DNA of 64,000 nt from an uncultured Clostridium sp. (GCA_900547035.1 URFM01000010.1:20012-84011), one strand, 5' to 3'. Counted from the stretch's first letter, positions 44,046 through 53,577 are shown. Notes: generated by a model not told the origin, from the letters alone. Made by a program: numbers and translations.

Positions 44046-44094
44046 TAAAAAAGCGAAGTGCCTGGCCAGGCGCATACAGGCCAGGCGCTTTTTG
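44046..44094 (+). terminator. Intrinsic terminator after glgP
   Basis: GCCTGGCC pairs with GGCCAGGC, extended by AAAAAGC/GCTTTTT with a five-base bulge on the left arm. The T-tract leads directly into the intergenic repeat. Confidence 0.87.
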
Positions 44095-44202
44095 TTACGA
44101 GCACTTAGCGCCCGTCCTTTGGGCGCTTACGTGCGAAACATGCAGAGTACTTGGCGAGGTTTTTTCGAGCCTAGTACGGAGCATTGTTACGAGCACTTAG
44201 CG
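44092..44202 (+). repeat. Terminator-linked intergenic repeat, copy 2 (three units)
   Basis: Starts at the glgP terminator T-tract with TTGTTACGAGCACTTAGCG and the hairpin AGCGCCC/GGGCGCT (44107-44127), identical to unit two of copy 1. Next a hairpin GTACTTGGC (44147-44155) and GCCTAGTAC (44169-44177) around the identical 13-base loop GAGGTTTTTTCGA, then GGAGCATTGTTACGAGCACTTAGCG (44178-44202), identical to 4208-4232. Compared with copy 1 the stem differs by two compensatory changes. The order of modules differs between copies. Confidence 0.88.
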
Positions 44203-44224
44203 ATAAATCATTAGGAGGTGCCCC

Positions 44225-45640
44225 ATGGCGCTAAAGGACCAGCTCCCCGAGGGCTTTTACAAGCTGTTTGCCAGCAAATACCGGGAATATTACATCCGCT
44301 TTCTCCTGGCCCTGTTCCACGAAACGGCGGGTCTGTACTCCGCACTCAGCCTGACGGAGGGCCAGGTCCGGGCGGTGATTGAGGAGCAGATGGAAGGGGA
44401 GGGCATGGTATTTTTGGAGGAGCCGGAGGAAGAGGGGGAGAATCTCACCTTTATCCCTACCCCGGCCCGCTTCCTGGGAAATCTGCTCTCCTGGGGATGG
44501 ATGGTCCGGGAATTTGACGAGCGGACCAATGAATATTTTTACGGATTCCCCGGCTACAGCCTGATTTGGCTGGAGCTTTTTGAAAAGCTGGAGGAGCCGG
44601 AGGAGGACGTAAGCCACGAGAGCATGCGGTCTGTTTACAGCTGCCTTTCCACCTATTTAAGGGACGGGGACCAGGATTTGGAAATCCTAAAGGACGGCCT
44701 CAAGGCAGCCAGGCGGCTTCTGCAGCTGTTATCCAACATGCAGAGCGGCCTTGCCGCCTACTACGACCGGCTGTCGGCTCAGAAGGAGGTCAAGGGAATC
44801 CAGAAGGTGCTGGTGGAGGAGATGAACGACCGGGACAGCCGGAAATACGCCATTCTTACCAGCGCTGACAGCTTTTACCGCTACAAGGAGGCGGTGAAGG
44901 AGCGGATTCAGGAGATTTTCGAGGAGCACGAGAAGAGACGGGAAAAGCTTGAGGGGGAAAATGGCCCGGAGACCGGTTTAAGAGAAGAGAATGAGGAAAC
45001 GCTACGGCTCAGAGAGCGCAGGATTGCCAGAACCCGGGAGGGGGATGGGCTGGCCGGTCGGATTCTCAAGGAGTTTGAGCGGATTGAGGTGAAATACAAC
45101 CAGCTGATTGAGCAGAAGGGGGTATTCGCGGCCAGGGCCAACGCCAGAATCCAGTACCTGATGCGGGAAGGCCGGGACGGGGAGGACGATTTGCTCCGCC
45201 TTCTGGCCCTTCTCAGGAGCGGAGAACACCGCCAGGAAATCCTGGCGGATTTGGGAGCAGCCATGAACCTGACGGCCCCGGAGCGGCTGATGACCGAGGA
45301 CAGCTTCTATTCCCCCAGGGAGGAGCGGAGGGAATTTGCCCCTTCGCCCAAACAGGAGGAGTCCGGGCCGGAAAACCTGGAGGACTTTGTGGTGAAGCCG
45401 GAGTACAGCCAGAAGGAAATCGAGGAATTTATCCGGCAGAATACCAGAGACGGAAGGTTCCAGGTGACGGAGCACACCGTAAACCAGGTGGAGGATTTGG
45501 AAAAGCTGCTCTTAGTCTGGCGGGACGGGGCCCTGGGCGAGGACAGTATGGAAATCACCGGCCTGGGGGAGACGCCCATCCGGCGGCTGGGCTACAAATA
45601 TACCACATTTACCATGGAGAGGAACGGACAGGATGATTGA
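44225..45640 (+). CDS. JetA-like (MksF-type kleisin) subunit of an SMC complex
   Basis: 471 residues. The N terminus (ALKDQLPEGFYKLFASKYREYYIRFLLALF) and the overall plan of a winged-helix N-terminal domain, acidic and helical middle with likely coiled coil (residues 215-310) and charged C-terminal part match the JetA/MksF kleisin-like family (DUF5716). Kleisins bridge the SMC heads. AGGAGGTG precedes the ATG. It overlaps the jetB-like gene by eight bases. Together with the next two genes it forms a Wadjet/MksBEF-like operon; the nuclease subunit JetD is not present. Confidence 0.85.
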   Translation: MALKDQLPEGFYKLFASKYREYYIRFLLALFHETAGLYSALSLTEGQVRAVIEEQMEGEGMVFLEEPEEEGENLTFIPTPARFLGNLLSWGWMVREFDERTNEYFYGFPGYSLIWLELFEKLEEPEEDVSHESMRSVYSCLSTYLRDGDQDLEILKDGLKAARRLLQLLSNMQSGLAAYYDRLSAQKEVKGIQKVLVEEMNDRDSRKYAILTSADSFYRYKEAVKERIQEIFEEHEKRREKLEGENGPETGLREENEETLRLRERRIARTREGDGLAGRILKEFERIEVKYNQLIEQKGVFAARANARIQYLMREGRDGEDDLLRLLALLRSGEHRQEILADLGAAMNLTAPERLMTEDSFYSPREERREFAPSPKQEESGPENLEDFVVKPEYSQKEIEEFIRQNTRDGRFQVTEHTVNQVEDLEKLLLVWRDGALGEDSMEITGLGETPIRRLGYKYTTFTMERNGQDD

Positions 45641-46241
45641 ATACATAAAAGAGCTTTCAGCCAGGGACGAGGAGGAGCTGAGAAAAACCATCCGGGAGCT
45701 GCTTCGCCAGAGCTGTATCCTGGAAACCAAATACGACGCTGCCAAAGGGACCTTCAAGGACAATCCCCGGTACGGCTTCTGCATGCGCCACCGGGAGTTT
45801 TTGACGGATTATTTTCAGGTCATGGGCCTGGAGCTGGTCTACGACCCCCAGGACCATTTCTTCCGTCTGACGGGACAGGGAGCGGGAAGCGAGCGGTTCG
45901 GAGAAACCTCCACCCTGCTGGTGCTTCTGATGAAGCTGATTTACCGGGACAAAATCCTGGGACAGGGGCTGAAGGCCACGGTGACCAACCTGGAGGAAAT
46001 CCGCCGTTACGGCTCTGAGACCGGGATTCTCACCAGGAAGCTCGCGGAGCGGGAGGTGGCGGAGGCATTGTCCCTGATGAAAACCCACCAGATGATTGAG
46101 CTGCCCTGCGCCATCGCCGATGTGGAGGATAAGACGCCCATCTATCTGTACCACACCATCAACGTATTCTGCAGCGGTGCGGCTATCGGCCAGCTGTGCC
46201 GCAAATACGGAATCAAGGAGGAAGCGGATGAAAACGCCTAA
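45633..46241 (+). CDS. JetB-like (MksE-type) subunit of an SMC complex
   Basis: 202 residues, DUF4194/MksE-like: two tandem winged-helix domains expected from the family, with YGFCMRHREFLTDYFQVMGLELVYD in the first half and LSLMKTHQMIELPCAIADVEDKTPIYLYHTI in the second. MksE/JetB proteins bind the kleisin and DNA. The start codon lies within the end of the JetA-like gene and the stop within the start of the SMC gene (14-base overlap), so the three subunits are made from one coupled message. Confidence 0.85.
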   Translation: MIEYIKELSARDEEELRKTIRELLRQSCILETKYDAAKGTFKDNPRYGFCMRHREFLTDYFQVMGLELVYDPQDHFFRLTGQGAGSERFGETSTLLVLLMKLIYRDKILGQGLKATVTNLEEIRRYGSETGILTRKLAEREVAEALSLMKTHQMIELPCAIADVEDKTPIYLYHTINVFCSGAAIGQLCRKYGIKEEADENA

Positions 46242-49200
46242 AAAAGTCATAACCAGGCTGCTGTTAAACAACTGGGGCGGCATTTCCCATCAGGTGATGG
46301 AGCTTCACGAGTATGTGAACCTGTTCTCCGGCATGAGCGGTTCCGGAAAATCCACGGTGATGGACGCCATCCAGGTCCTGCTCTACGGCAGCCTTTCCCA
46401 GAACTTCCTCAACAAGGCGGCGGATGAGCGCAACCGGCGGACGGTGATGACCTATCTGAAAGGCGCCCAGAAGGACGGCACCGCCAACCGGGAGGGGCAG
46501 GATTTCTGCTCCAACCTGGTGATGGAGATTCAGGATTTGGCGGACGATGCCTACCGCTGCGTGGGCGTCTGCTTTGAGGTGCGCAGGGAGGAGCGGGATT
46601 TGAGCCGGTACTCTTTCTTTTCCCACGAGGGGAAAATGGACGGTTCCTTTTACCGGGACGAGGAGGGGAATCCGCTGCGCCTCAAACAGATGAGCGCCCT
46701 GGTCAAGAGCCATCAGAAGGACCCTTCCGGAAAACTTAAAGGCGAGGATTTAAACCGGATGTACCCCACCAACGACGCTTACCAGAACGCTCTCTACGGT
46801 CCCATTTTCGGGGACATCGACGGGCGGCGGTTTACGGTGATGGAAAAAAGCGCCGTGGCCCTGAAAATGTCCAACGGAGTGGGGCAGTTCATCCGGGATT
46901 ACATGTTTCCCAAGAGCACCAGCCAGGCCATCGAGAAAATCAGCCGCCAGCTGGGGGATTACCGGGATATCCGGGATACGGTGGCGGACTTGGAGAAGCG
47001 CATCGGCCTTCTGGAGGAAGTCCGCAGGCTGGACGGAGAGCTGGCCGGGGCCCGGGCGGATGTGGTCCGGGGAGAATACCGCTTAAAGCAGCTGAAAATC
47101 CTGGGAATCCGGGGGGAGATGGAGTGCCTTGAGGCGGAAGGCCAGGAGCTTCTTCTTCAGGAAAATGAAGTCCGCAGCCGGCGGGAAGCCCTTAAGGGAG
47201 AGTTAAATGAGAGCCAGGAGGCGGTGGTGGAGCTCCGCTCCCGGTTAAAGTCCAGCGACTACGGAAAAATCCGGGAGCAGCTGGAGAGCCTGAAGGAGAC
47301 AGAAGGGCTGCTGGAGAAGAACCAGGGGGCCTGGAACCATGTGCTGGCGGGACTTTCCTGCTGGGAGGAAAATGAGGAGGTCTACGGCCTGGTGGGAAAC
47401 CAGGCCCTGCAGGCTCTGGAGGATGTGCGCGGCCGGAAGGTGACGGCTCAGGTCCTGGAGGAGCTGAAGAAGGGGGTGGAGGAAACCCTGGATGAGGTAA
47501 ACAACCAGCGGGATAATCTGGTCCAGGAGCGCCGGGAGCGGTCCGGAGCCCTGAAGGAGAAGGAAGAGCGGCTTTCCGACTGGAATCAGGGCCAGAAATC
47601 CTACCGCCACCGAAAGGGGCTCAAGGAGGCCCAGCGGGCCCTGGAGCAGGCACTGTTTAGGGAGACCGGGCGCCAGGTTCCGGTCACCATCCTGGCGGAC
47701 GCCTTTGACATCCGGGATTCCCAGTGGAGGGAGGCCATTGAGGGGCGGCTCGGCCGTGTCAAATACGGACTGATTACCCCGCCGGAATACGCTTCTTTGG
47801 CGGTGCGGCTTTTCGGAACGATGGAGGAGTTTGAAAATGTGGACTTGTTCCATGTGAAGCGGATTCTGGAGGATGAGCCCCAGGCGGTCCCCGGTTCCCT
47901 CTACGAGGAGGCGGAGGCTGGCGAGGGGTATGTGGACGGTTGCCTGAAGCATTTTCTGGGGAGAATCATGAAGTGCCGGAATGTGGAGGAGCTGGAGACG
48001 GTGAAAGACGGGGTGACCCGGGACTGCTACAGCTACAGCAATTACACCCTGCGCCATCTGCCGTCCAGGGACTGCGTGCAGAACGCCTGCATCGGCAGGA
48101 ACATTTCCAAGGGAAAAATCCGGCAGCTGGAGGAGGAAATCCGCCGGCAGAAGGAGGAAATGTCTGCTCTGGAGGGCCGCATCCGGGCTTTGGATGAGGC
48201 CAGGTCCTACGAGCGGATTTCCAGAGAGGTCAGCGAGTATCTGAACCTCTTTGAGGCGGGCCGGGAGCTGGAGGGCAACCGGAGGCGGCAGAGGGGGCTG
48301 GAAGAAGAGCTGGAGCGTCTGGAGCAGGCGGGCGCTTTAAACGCGCTAAAGGAGGAGCTGGCCCGGGCCCAGAAGGCCTACGAGGAGAAGGAAGAAGCCT
48401 ACGGGACCGCGGGAGCCCGTCTCTCCCAAATCCAGGCAAAAATGGCGGTAAACAGCGCGGCCCTGGAAGGGCAGAGACGTCAGCTCCAGGAGGAGACCCA
48501 CGGCTTCCGGCCCAACCAGGCGGAGGACCAGGCCTTGGAAGAGCGTCTGAAGGAAAAGAGCCTGGCCGCGGTGCGGGCCGCGGAAAGCTCCAAGCTGGAG
48601 CAGGCCAGAGCCAGGGAGCAGAAGGCATTGGAGGGACGGCTGGGGGCCAGGCTGAAATTCAACCGCGCCTACCCCTCCTGCGGACTGACGGGGGCGGAAG
48701 AGACGGGAGCCTCCTACGAGGAGCTTTACAAGCGGTACCGCCGCCAGTATGTGGAGGACTACAAGGAACAGTTTGACCGAAAATGCCGGGAAGTCTACGC
48801 CAGCCTCAGGGACAATGTGATTGCCTCCATCCACGGGGATATCAAGGCGGCTTACCGCCAGGTGCGGGAGGTGAACCAGGTGCTGGGCGCCACCTCCTTC
48901 TACGACAGCGTTTACAAAATCGGCATCACCCCGGCTGCCAACGAGAACCGGCAGTTTTACGATATGCTGATGGCGCCGGAGCTGGACAGCAAGGTAGTGC
49001 GGGAGGAGGATATGGAAGGCCAAATCAGCCTGGGGGACGATGAATTTCAGCGGAAATACCAGCAGGAAATCGACCTTCTGGTGGAGAAATTCATTCCTTC
49101 CCGGACGGAAGACGAGATGGAGGCGGCCAGACGGCGGGCCCAGATGGAGCAGTATGCCGACTACCGGAATTACCTGACCTTCAATATGTACGAGGTGACG

Positions 49201-49662
49201 GTGGACGAGGAGGGCCGGGAGAAGCGGATTGCCGTGGATGAGATGGCAGGAAACGATTCCGGCGGCGAGGGACAGAATCCCAAGTACGCGGCCCTGTTTG
49301 CCGGTTTTGCCCTGCTGTACGCCCAGCAGTATCACCGGGAGAGCCGGATTCGCCTAGTGCTGCTGGATGAGGCATTTTCCAAGATGGACAAGACCAGGAG
49401 CTCCGTATGCCTGGATTACGCCAGAAAGCTGGGGCTGCAGGTGATTATCTGTGTGCCGGACGAGCGGCTGATGACCCTGATGAAGAATGTGGACTGCGTC
49501 TACGGATTCCGCAGGAGGCGCAACCGGATTTCCATGATGATGATTGACAAGGGGAGATACCTGGAGATGCTGAGAGGAGAGGAAGACGGGGACAAAACGG
49601 AAGAGAAAGACCGGGATGAAGCCGGAGAAAAGGACGGAGAGAGGGACAGAAAGGAAGGTTAA
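46228..49662 (+). CDS. JetC-like (MksB-type) SMC ATPase
   Basis: 1144 residues, SMC/MukB-like architecture. N-terminal head with Walker A SGMSGSGKST (about 34-43); long coiled coils (about 280-480 and 620-830) on either side of a central domain (RQVPVTILADAFDIRDSQW...); C-terminal head with signature SGGEGQ (about 1011) and Walker B LVLLDEAFSKMD (about 1042-1053). The tail is a charged Glu/Asp/Lys run. ATG 46228 begins MKTPKKVITRLLLNNWGG, the usual ATP-head start; longer upstream frames are not supported. In Wadjet the complex extrudes DNA loops and JetD cuts small circles; without JetD this may be a condensin. Confidence 0.9.
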   Translation: MKTPKKVITRLLLNNWGGISHQVMELHEYVNLFSGMSGSGKSTVMDAIQVLLYGSLSQNFLNKAADERNRRTVMTYLKGAQKDGTANREGQDFCSNLVMEIQDLADDAYRCVGVCFEVRREERDLSRYSFFSHEGKMDGSFYRDEEGNPLRLKQMSALVKSHQKDPSGKLKGEDLNRMYPTNDAYQNALYGPIFGDIDGRRFTVMEKSAVALKMSNGVGQFIRDYMFPKSTSQAIEKISRQLGDYRDIRDTVADLEKRIGLLEEVRRLDGELAGARADVVRGEYRLKQLKILGIRGEMECLEAEGQELLLQENEVRSRREALKGELNESQEAVVELRSRLKSSDYGKIREQLESLKETEGLLEKNQGAWNHVLAGLSCWEENEEVYGLVGNQALQALEDVRGRKVTAQVLEELKKGVEETLDEVNNQRDNLVQERRERSGALKEKEERLSDWNQGQKSYRHRKGLKEAQRALEQALFRETGRQVPVTILADAFDIRDSQWREAIEGRLGRVKYGLITPPEYASLAVRLFGTMEEFENVDLFHVKRILEDEPQAVPGSLYEEAEAGEGYVDGCLKHFLGRIMKCRNVEELETVKDGVTRDCYSYSNYTLRHLPSRDCVQNACIGRNISKGKIRQLEEEIRRQKEEMSALEGRIRALDEARSYERISREVSEYLNLFEAGRELEGNRRRQRGLEEELERLEQAGALNALKEELARAQKAYEEKEEAYGTAGARLSQIQAKMAVNSAALEGQRRQLQEETHGFRPNQAEDQALEERLKEKSLAAVRAAESSKLEQARAREQKALEGRLGARLKFNRAYPSCGLTGAEETGASYEELYKRYRRQYVEDYKEQFDRKCREVYASLRDNVIASIHGDIKAAYRQVREVNQVLGATSFYDSVYKIGITPAANENRQFYDMLMAPELDSKVVREEDMEGQISLGDDEFQRKYQQEIDLLVEKFIPSRTEDEMEAARRRAQMEQYADYRNYLTFNMYEVTVDEEGREKRIAVDEMAGNDSGGEGQNPKYAALFAGFALLYAQQYHRESRIRLVLLDEAFSKMDKTRSSVCLDYARKLGLQVIICVPDERLMTLMKNVDCVYGFRRRRNRISMMMIDKGRYLEMLRGEEDGDKTEEKDRDEAGEKDGERDRKEG

Positions 49663-49668
49663 TGGAGG

Positions 49669-50172
49669 ATGTACGATAAATTAACGCAGAAGGACATTGA
49701 CCGCATGCAGGAGGAAATTGAATACCGGAAGCTGGTGGTCCGCAAGGAGGCCCTGGAGGCGGTGAAGGAGGCCAGGGCCCAGGGAGATTTGAGCGAAAAC
49801 TTTGAATACAAGGCCGCTAAGCAGGACAAGAACCGCAATGAGAGCCGCATCCGCTATCTGGAGCGGATGATCAAGACCGCGAAAATCATTTCAGACCGCT
49901 CCGCCTCCGATGAGGTGGGGTTAAATGACCGGGTTGAGATTTATATTCCCGACGACGATGAGACGGAAACCTATAAGATTGTGACCACGGTCCGGGGCAA
50001 CTCCTTAAAGGGGCTCATCAGCATCGACTCTCCCCTGGGAAAAGCCCTCATGGGGCACAAGGTGGGGGATAAGGTCTATGTGAAGGTGGACGACCGCTTC
50101 GGATATGAGGCGGAGATTCGCTCCATCGACAGTTCCGGCGAGGGAGAGGAAGAAGATTTGAGAAAATATTAA
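49669..50172 (+). CDS. greA: Transcription elongation factor GreA family
   Basis: 167 residues. N-terminal antiparallel coiled coil with the conserved tip region EARAQGDLSENFEYKAAK, whose acidic residues stimulate RNA cleavage by backtracked RNA polymerase, and a C-terminal FKBP-like domain (GLISIDSPLGKALMGHKVGDKVYVKV). Starts six bases after the SMC gene with GGAGG, so it may be co-transcribed with it. The C terminus ends in an acidic GEGEEEDLRKY tail. Confidence 0.93.
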   Translation: MYDKLTQKDIDRMQEEIEYRKLVVRKEALEAVKEARAQGDLSENFEYKAAKQDKNRNESRIRYLERMIKTAKIISDRSASDEVGLNDRVEIYIPDDDETETYKIVTTVRGNSLKGLISIDSPLGKALMGHKVGDKVYVKVDDRFGYEAEIRSIDSSGEGEEEDLRKY

Positions 50173-50196
50173 GGGCTCGGAGGAGGAAACATTGCC

Positions 50197-51525
50197 ATGG
50201 CTGCAGTTCATATGACGGAAGGAAGCATTACCAGGCATCTGGTCCATTACTCGGTGCCTCTGATTCTGGGTAACCTGTTCCAGCTGACCTACAATGTGGT
50301 GGATTCCATTATCGCGGGCCGATTCATCGGGAAGGAAGCCCTGGCGGCGGAGGGGACGGCCAACCCGGTGATGAATATTGTGATTCTGGGAATCTCCGGA
50401 ATCTGTATGGGCGCTTCGGTGCTGATGAGCGAATTTTTCGGAGCGGGAGAATACCGGAAGCTGAAGCGGGAGATGTCCACTACGGTGCTGTTCGGCCTGT
50501 TCTTTTCCATTGGGGTGGCTCTGCTGGGAGTGATGTTCGCAAGGCCCCTGCTGACGGTCCTGCAGGTTCCGGAGGAGCTTCTTGACATGGCCTCGGTGTA
50601 TCTGGCCATTACCTTTCTGGGAGCGCCCTTTACCTATTTCTATAACGCGGTGTCCGCCGCCTTAAAAAGCGTGGGAGATTCCCAGACGCCTCTGCGGTTT
50701 CTGGCGTTCTCCGCTATTTTGAACGCGGTGCTGGACTTAATCTTTATCGGAGGCCTGGACTTTGGAATCGTCTGCTCTGCCACCACCACGGTGATTGCGG
50801 AGGCGGCGTCGGCCCTTCTGTGCATTGTATACGTATACCGGAAGATTCCCATGCTGCGGCTGGGAAAAGGGGAATTTCACATGGACACGGGACTTTTGAA
50901 GCGGACCCTCCAGTACGGCAGCGTCACGGCCCTGCAGCAGTCCTGTCAGCCCGTCGGAAAGCTGCTCATCCAGGGGGCCATCAACCCTCTGGGGGTGGAC
51001 ATGATTGCCGCATACAATGCGGTGAACCGGGTGGATGACTACGCCTTTACCCCGGAGCAGAGCATCTCTCACGGCATCACCACCTTTGTGGCCCAGAACC
51101 GGGGCGCGGGAAAGAAGGAGCGAATCAGCCGGGGTTTTGCCACAGGCCTGGGGCTGGAATTTATCTACTGGGTGCTGATCTGTACCCTGATTCTCCTGCT
51201 CAGACGGCCCATTATGGGACTGTTTGTGACGGACGGGGGAGAAGGAGTGGTGGAGCTTGGCGCATCTTACCTGGGAATGATGGCGTTTTTCTACATTTTC
51301 CCGGCCTTCACCAACGGATTTCAGGGATTTTTCCGGGGAATGGGGCGGATGAAGATGACCCTGCTGGGAACCTTTATCCAGACCTCCCTGCGGGTGATTT
51401 TCGTCTATCTCCTGGTCCCTTCCATGGGAATGAACGGGGCGGCTGTGGCCTGCGTCATCGGATGGAGCGTGATGCTTTTGGTGGAGGTGCCTTACGGGCT
51501 GGGGATTTTAAAAAAGGACAAATAG
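50197..51525 (+). CDS. MATE family efflux transporter
   Basis: 442 residues, twelve helices, in the multidrug/Na+ or H+ antiporter family. Typical N terminus (HLVHYSVPLILGNLFQLTYNVVDSIIAGRFIGKEALAAEG) and the second-half repeat (INPLGVDMIAAYNAVNRVDDYAFTPEQSISHGITTFVAQNRGAG). GGAGGAGG precedes ATG 50197; ATG 50212 is an alternative. Substrate cannot be told. Confidence 0.93.
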   Translation: MAAVHMTEGSITRHLVHYSVPLILGNLFQLTYNVVDSIIAGRFIGKEALAAEGTANPVMNIVILGISGICMGASVLMSEFFGAGEYRKLKREMSTTVLFGLFFSIGVALLGVMFARPLLTVLQVPEELLDMASVYLAITFLGAPFTYFYNAVSAALKSVGDSQTPLRFLAFSAILNAVLDLIFIGGLDFGIVCSATTTVIAEAASALLCIVYVYRKIPMLRLGKGEFHMDTGLLKRTLQYGSVTALQQSCQPVGKLLIQGAINPLGVDMIAAYNAVNRVDDYAFTPEQSISHGITTFVAQNRGAGKKERISRGFATGLGLEFIYWVLICTLILLLRRPIMGLFVTDGGEGVVELGASYLGMMAFFYIFPAFTNGFQGFFRGMGRMKMTLLGTFIQTSLRVIFVYLLVPSMGMNGAAVACVIGWSVMLLVEVPYGLGILKKDK

Positions 51526-51589
51526 AAGCGGGAGTTTGAGCTTCGGGCGGACAGGTGCAAAAAATGCCGCAAAAACTTGAAAAAAGTCC

Positions 51590-51795
51590 TTGCGCTGCGG
51601 ATTCTTCTATGATATAGTAGAAAGGCTGAAAAAACACGTCTGTGGATTCCGCGGAAAGGTGCCTGGAAAAAGATGGTTCTTTAAGGAGTTGCCTTTGGAG
51701 TAACCCAGGTCTTCCGGGAAGCATGAGAAGCAGGCGGAAGTAACCCCGGCCTTTGACGCGAAGGGTGCGGGCAAAACCAAAATGGAGGTAGAAAC
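51590..51795 (+). promoter_or_regulatory. rpsB promoter and structured leader
   Basis: TTGCGC (51590-51595), 17-base spacer, TATAGT (51613-51618), then a leader of about 170 bases. The leader has an imperfect repeat: GGAGTAACCCAGGTCTT (about 51695-51711) and GGAAGTAACCCCGGCCTTT (about 51736-51754), and short dyads such as CTTCCGGGAAG. A role in S2 autoregulation is possible; no known leader class was recognised. Confidence 0.5.
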
Positions 51796-52554
51796 ATGAG
51801 CGTTATTTCTATGAAGCAGTTACTGGAAGCTGGCGTACATTTCGGACACCAGACAAGAAGATGGAACCCCAAGATGGCTCCCTACATCTACACCGAGAGA
51901 AACGGCATCTACATCATTGACCTGCAGAAGTCCGTTGGCAAGGTAGACGAGGCCTACAAGGCTGTTTCCGACATTGCGGCAAACGGCGGAACCATTCTGT
52001 TCGTGGGAACCAAGAAGCAGGCGCAGGAGGCCATTAAGACCGAGGCTGAGCGCTGCGGCATGTACTATGTAAACGAGAGATGGCTGGGCGGCATGCTGAC
52101 CAACTTCAAGACCATTCAGAGCCGTGTTGCCAGATTAAAAGAAATCGAGACCATGTCTCAGGACGGAACCTTCGATGTACTTCCCAAGAAGGAAGTAATC
52201 GCTCTGAAGAAAGAGTGGGAGAAGCTGGAGAAGAACCTGGGCGGAATCAAGGAGATGAAGCGTCTTCCCGATGCCATCTTCGTAGTAGACCCCAAGAAGG
52301 AGCACATCTGCGTACAGGAGGCTCATACTCTGGGCATCACACTGATTGGTATTGTAGATACCAACTGCGATCCCGAGGAGCTGGATTACGTAATCCCCGG
52401 AAATGACGACGCGATCCGTGCGGTTAAATTAATCGTTTCCAAGATGGCGGACGCTGTGATCGAGGCCAAGCAGGGCGAGGTATTAGAGGGCGCCATGGAG
52501 ATTGAGGTTCCCGCAGAAGGATTCGGAGCAGCTGAGGCTGAGGAAGAAGCGTAA
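51796..52554 (+). CDS. rpsB: Small ribosomal subunit protein uS2
   Basis: 252 residues. Signatures seen: [54 protein letters not shown] and [25 protein letters not shown]. Binds 16S rRNA in the 30S subunit. AATGGAGGT upstream of the ATG. Followed by tsf as in most bacteria; the C terminus is short and acidic. Confidence 0.98.
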   Translation: MSVISMKQLLEAGVHFGHQTRRWNPKMAPYIYTERNGIYIIDLQKSVGKVDEAYKAVSDIAANGGTILFVGTKKQAQEAIKTEAERCGMYYVNERWLGGMLTNFKTIQSRVARLKEIETMSQDGTFDVLPKKEVIALKKEWEKLEKNLGGIKEMKRLPDAIFVVDPKKEHICVQEAHTLGITLIGIVDTNCDPEELDYVIPGNDDAIRAVKLIVSKMADAVIEAKQGEVLEGAMEIEVPAEGFGAAEAEEEA

Positions 52555-52607
52555 ATCACAGGTTACACTCCTGAACAGTTACAATCAAAATTTGGAGGGA
52601 AAAAACA

Positions 52608-53549
52608 ATGGCAGTAACAGCAGCAATGGTAAAAGAGTTAAGAGAGATGACCGGCGCCGGAATGATGGACTGCAAGAAGGCTCTGGCAGCCACCGACGGC
52701 GATATGGACAAGGCTGTTGAGTTCCTGAGAGAAAAGGGACTGGCAGGCGCGGCTAAGAAGGCCGGCCGTATTGCAGCTGAAGGTATCGTAGATACAAAGG
52801 TTACCGAGGATGGAAAGAAGGCTGTTGTGGTTGAGGTAAATGCTGAGACCGACTTCGTAGCCAAGAATGAGAAATTCCGCAGCTATGTAGCGGATGTTGC
52901 GGCTCAGGCTCTGACCACCTCCGCTAAGGATATGGACGAGTTCTTCGCTGAGAAGTGGGAGAAGGACCCCTCTTTGACCGTAAAGGAAGCTCTGGCTTCC
53001 CAGATTGCCGTAATCGGCGAGAACATGAACATCCGCCGCTTTGAGCAGGTAACGGAGGAGAACGGTTTTGTTGCTTCCTATATTCATGCAGGCGGAAAGA
53101 TCGGCGTTCTGGTAGACGTTGAGACCGATGTGGTAAACGATGCGGTAAAAGAGATGGCCAAGAACGTGGCTATGCAGGCAGCTGCCTTAAAGCCCATGTT
53201 CACCAACCGCGATGAAATCAGCCCCGAGTTCATTGAGCACGAGAAGTCCATTCTGATGGCTCAGATTCAGAACGATCCCAAGGAAGCTTCCAAGCCTGAG
53301 AAGGTAATCCAGGGCATGATCCAGGGCCGTATCAACAAGGAGATGAAGGAGTTCTGCCTGTTAGACCAGGTATATGTAAAGGCTGAGGATGGCAAGCAGT
53401 CCGTAGCCCAGTATGTAGCTCAGGTTGCAAAGGAGAACGGCGCCAACATCACCATCAAGAAGTTCGTTCGTTTCGAGACCGGCGAAGGCATGGAGAAGAA
53501 GAACGAGGACTTTGCGGCTGAGGTTGCAAAGCAGATGGCCGGAAACTAA
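52608..53549 (+). CDS. tsf: Elongation factor Ts
   Basis: 313 residues. Nucleotide exchange factor for EF-Tu. N-terminal UBA-like part MVKELREMTGAGMMDCKKAL, then the core with VEVNAETDFVAKNEKF and MNIRRFEQ, and a C-terminal part ending AAEVAKQMAGN. TTGGAGGG before ATG. A strong terminator follows 28 bases after the stop. Confidence 0.98.
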   Translation: MAVTAAMVKELREMTGAGMMDCKKALAATDGDMDKAVEFLREKGLAGAAKKAGRIAAEGIVDTKVTEDGKKAVVVEVNAETDFVAKNEKFRSYVADVAAQALTTSAKDMDEFFAEKWEKDPSLTVKEALASQIAVIGENMNIRRFEQVTEENGFVASYIHAGGKIGVLVDVETDVVNDAVKEMAKNVAMQAAALKPMFTNRDEISPEFIEHEKSILMAQIQNDPKEASKPEKVIQGMIQGRINKEMKEFCLLDQVYVKAEDGKQSVAQYVAQVAKENGANITIKKFVRFETGEGMEKKNEDFAAEVAKQMAGN

Positions 53550-53577
53550 ACGTTTCGCGTAAAAGTTAATATATGCG

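Noticed and set aside
48346-49335. 329-codon minus-strand frame opposite the SMC gene
   Set aside because: Antisense shadow of the JetC-like head and coiled-coil coding region, with no ribosome site.
44225-50172. Complete four-gene Wadjet defence system
   Set aside because: JetA-, JetB- and JetC-like genes are present, but the frame after them is greA and no TOPRIM/DUF2220 protein is in the window, so the complete system cannot be claimed.
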